The notes below the pieces were generated by a model, which worked only from the letters and a program-made list of their open reading frames with translations, made no database searches and was not told the DNA's origin. Shown piece by piece: positions 4,681 to 6,165 of a stretch of 6,165 nt of DNA. Each line of letters starts with the position of its first letter. Position 1 is the first letter of the stretch. This stretch comes from Lachnospiraceae bacterium UBA3863 (GTDB lineage: Bacteria > Bacillota > Clostridia > Lachnospirales > Lachnospiraceae): the NCBI GenBank assembly GCA_002392385.1, contig DGGX01000109.1:214-6378 (forward strand), in the 5' to 3' direction. The position numbers and the translations under genes were made by a program.

Positions 4681-5175
4681 GTGAAACTCCAGTCGGCAGT
4701 GAAAAGGGAAACGGCTTATGTGGCCGTCGGCACAGCGGTTATGAGCATTTTGATGATCGCTGTTTTTTACGGTCTGCACGCGGTCATGCCGCAGGTGCCG
4801 ACAGGACTGCCCGTGATCCTGGGAGGGGTCCTGGGGTGCGCGGCGGCGGTGGGGAATTTCTTCCTCATGGCGCTGACTGTCCAGAAGGTAGCCTCCATTG
4901 AACACTATGATACCGCGTACCGCACCATGCAGATCAGCTACCGCTACAGGACATTTCTGCAGCTGGGCTGGTGTGTGCTGGCCATGGTACTGCGTTTCAT
5001 CAATCCGGTTGCGGGGATCCTGCCGCTGCTGTGGCCGAGCCTTCTGATCAAGGCACGGGGGATAATTACAGGCATGAGGCCGGCCGCTGCCGATGAAGAG
5101 GCAGCAGAGACCGATACAGAGACCGGCCCGTCTACAGTCGCTGAGGAAAATGCCGGGAAGGAGGTAAATGAGTAG
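4681..5175 (+). CDS. atpI: ATP synthase subunit I (AtpI-like)
   Basis: This is a four-helix membrane protein of the ATP synthase I-chain type (164 aa), expected to assist c-ring assembly. Helices lie near 12-35, 43-67, 92-107 and 111-129. The second contains GGVLGCAAAVGNFFLM (48-63) with the family's small-residue and N-F pattern, and the fourth ends in the conserved basic LIKARG. A C-terminal acidic tail (137-164, DEEAAETDTETG and on) extends beyond the usual compact form and is probably cytoplasmic and disordered. The start is GTG at 4681: GAGGA (4669-4673) lies seven bases ahead and overlaps the atpZ stop, so translation is likely coupled. The longer frame to 4600 would add basic residues that only read through atpZ in another frame. 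The call rests on position and topology more than on a strict motif. Confidence 0.8.
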   Translation: MKLQSAVKRETAYVAVGTAVMSILMIAVFYGLHAVMPQVPTGLPVILGGVLGCAAAVGNFFLMALTVQKVASIEHYDTAYRTMQISYRYRTFLQLGWCVLAMVLRFINPVAGILPLLWPSLLIKARGIITGMRPAAADEEAAETDTETGPSTVAEENAGKEVNE

Positions 5176-5188
5176 GTATGGAATTTGA
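5168..5188 (+). other. Six-codon overlapping mini-ORF at the atpB start
   Basis: The strong Shine-Dalgarno AAGGAGG (5158-5164) lies three bases before an ATG at 5168 but 13 bases before the atpB ATG at 5178. The 5168 ATG opens a frame reading MSRYGI and stopping at TGA 5186-5188, overlapping both the atpI stop and the atpB start. It could couple or moderate atpB translation. There is no evidence that it is translated. Confidence 0.25.
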
Positions 5189-5939
5189 CGTTACCGGTGC
5201 AAGGATATTCCTTCGCATCCCCACCGGCATCCCCATACTCGGGGACTTTATGATCACGGAGACGCTGGTGATCACCTGGCTCGTGATGCTGATCATCACC
5301 GGCCTGTGCATCTTTCTGACACGGAACCTGAAGGTGGAGAACATCTCCAAGAGGCAGGCCGTGGCGGAGATGATCGTGGAGGCCGCCAACAACCTGGTCC
5401 GCAGCAATACGGGCGGCACCAAGTTCGACCGGCTGATCCCCTTCGTAGCGGCGCTCTTCGCGTCCAGCGTGGTCATGAACCTGATCAGCCTGATCGGACT
5501 CAGAAGCCCCACGGCGGATCTTTCCACAGAAGCCGGCTGGGCGATCGTGGTCTTTATCATGATCACCGCCGAGAAGATCAAGGCAGGCGGCATTCTGGGA
5601 TATCTCAAGGGCTTTACGCAGCCGATCCCCGTGATGACACCCTTCAACATCCTGTCTGAACTGGCGACGCCTGTCAGCATGGCCTGCCGTCACTTCGGCA
5701 ACATTCTTTCCGGTGTTGTCATCAACGGACTGATCTACGCGGCGCTGGCCGTGGCCTCCTCCGCCCTGCTGGGACTGATCCCCGGAGCGGCGGGAGAATT
5801 CCTCAGCCACATCCCGATCCTGGATGTCGGCGTCCCGGCGATCCTGTCGGTATATTTCGACTGGTTCTCCGGCGTCATGCAGGCCTTCATCTTCACGATG
5901 CTCACCATCATGTACATCGCGAATGCCGCAGAGGGCTAG
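5178..5939 (+). CDS. atpB: F1Fo ATP synthase subunit a
   Basis: Subunit a is the Fo stator that carries the two half-channels for H+ or Na+ beside the c-ring in the cytoplasmic membrane. The 253-aa protein is of normal length and complete. The essential arginine is Arg171, in MACRHFGNILSG (168-179), the equivalent of E. coli Arg210. The preceding PFNILSELATPVS (155-167) is typical of the family, and Gln235 in GVMQAFIFTMLT (232-243) matches E. coli Gln252. Five or more hydrophobic segments are seen (about 28-48, 87-107, 119-133, 176-203 and 214-249, the last possibly two). The start follows the atpI stop by two bases. The Shine-Dalgarno site lies 13 bases upstream, longer than ideal, and no better in-frame start exists. 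Whether the channel prefers H+ or Na+ cannot be read here. Confidence 0.97.
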   Translation: MEFDVTGARIFLRIPTGIPILGDFMITETLVITWLVMLIITGLCIFLTRNLKVENISKRQAVAEMIVEAANNLVRSNTGGTKFDRLIPFVAALFASSVVMNLISLIGLRSPTADLSTEAGWAIVVFIMITAEKIKAGGILGYLKGFTQPIPVMTPFNILSELATPVSMACRHFGNILSGVVINGLIYAALAVASSALLGLIPGAAGEFLSHIPILDVGVPAILSVYFDWFSGVMQAFIFTMLTIMYIANAAEG

Positions 5940-5949
5940 AAAGGCCGAC

Positions 5950-5976
5950 CCGTCTCCCGCGGCGCGGAGGAGACGG
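5950..5976 (+). other. Stem-loop 1 in the atpB-atpE spacer
   Basis: CCGTCTCC (5950-5957) pairs perfectly with GGAGACGG (5969-5976) around an 11-base GC-rich loop that can form a small inner CGC/GCG pairing. It begins 10 bases after the atpB stop. It may protect or process the mRNA end; no T-tract follows, so it is not a simple terminator. Confidence 0.5.
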
Positions 5977-6008
5977 AGACAGCATACGCGCCGTCGTTAT
6001 GGCAGTCT

Positions 6009-6027
6009 GTGCGGCCTGACGCCGCAC
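6009..6027 (+). other. Stem-loop 2 in the atpB-atpE spacer
   Basis: GTGCGGC (6009-6015) pairs perfectly with GCCGCAC (6021-6027) around CTGAC. The following TTGCGTTCATTCATCATTTTATAG is T-rich but interrupted, so partial attenuation or stability control are both possible. It ends 40 bases before the atpE ATG. TAGAAT at 6049-6054 could be an internal -10 with TTGCGT (6028-6033) at a short 15-base spacing, which is weak evidence for a second promoter. Confidence 0.5.
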
Positions 6028-6067
6028 TTGCGTTCATTCATCATTTTATAGAATAAGGAGACAGATC

Positions 6068-6165
6068 ATGGATTTTACAATTCTCGCCAAAGGTATCGCT
6101 CTCGCAGGATGCGCCATCGGCGCCGGCTGTGCCCTGATCGCGGGTATCGGCCCCGGTATCGGTGA
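6068..6165 (+). CDS. atpE: F1Fo ATP synthase subunit c (5' part)
   Basis: Subunit c is the proteolipid that forms the rotor ring. Only the first 32 codons and two bases of the next lie in the window; the gene is cut by the window edge. The visible part is helix 1 and includes the Gly/Ala-rich packing motif AIGAGCALIAGIGPGIG (16-32). The start ATG has AAGGAG (6055-6060) seven bases ahead, a strong site fitting high expression. The partial codon 33 begins with GA, so that residue is Glu or Asp. This is the position of Gln32 in the Ilyobacter Na+ c-ring and Glu32 in the Fusobacterium two-carboxylate ring. The essential helix-2 carboxylate is outside the window. Confidence 0.95.
   Translation, partial: MDFTILAKGIALAGCAIGAGCALIAGIGPGIG

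Overview
The window looks like chromosomal DNA of a GC-rich anaerobic member of the Clostridia (Bacillota), most like the Lachnospiraceae. This is inferred from strong AGGAGG-type ribosome binding sites, an atpZ-atpI-atpB-atpE gene order, a DegV-family protein and a short Xre-type regulator. No species can be named from the sequence alone. There are no tRNA or rRNA genes, CRISPR arrays or insertion sequences.

Layout: (1) 1-397 has no protein gene I can support. It holds inverted repeats, promoter-like elements on both strands and a two-sided terminator-like element, and it may encode a small C-rich RNA on the minus strand. (2) 398-1009 (+) encodes a six-helix rhomboid serine protease with an intact catalytic dyad. 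(3) 1016-1612 (-) encodes a TetR/AcrR-family regulator that converges on the rhomboid gene with a 6-base gap. (4) 1613-1842 is a compact divergent control region. It carries one promoter for each side, a palindrome on each promoter with a shared 10-base core, and a degV leader with a duplicated Shine-Dalgarno motif. (5) 1843-3802 (+) is a likely two-gene operon of a DegV-family fatty-acid-binding protein and a class I DAHP synthase, the first enzyme of the shikimate pathway. (6) 3815-3846 is a strong hairpin terminator shared with (7) a small convergent Xre-family regulator gene at 3875-4126 (-). (8) 4127-4400 is a divergent control region with a clear promoter for (9) the start of the F1Fo ATP synthase operon: atpZ, atpI, atpB and the first 32 codons of atpE, which the window edge cuts.

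How the parts work together: the TetR regulator probably controls its own gene and the degV-DAHP synthase operon through the two related operators, which is the best-supported regulatory proposal here. The ATP synthase genes encode the assembly factors and Fo membrane subunits. Subunit a and subunit c together form the ion path. The codon after the visible part of atpE begins with GA, so c-subunit residue 33 is Glu or Asp. That is the position of the second carboxylate in some Na+-coupled c-rings, so Na+ coupling is plausible but not proven from this window.
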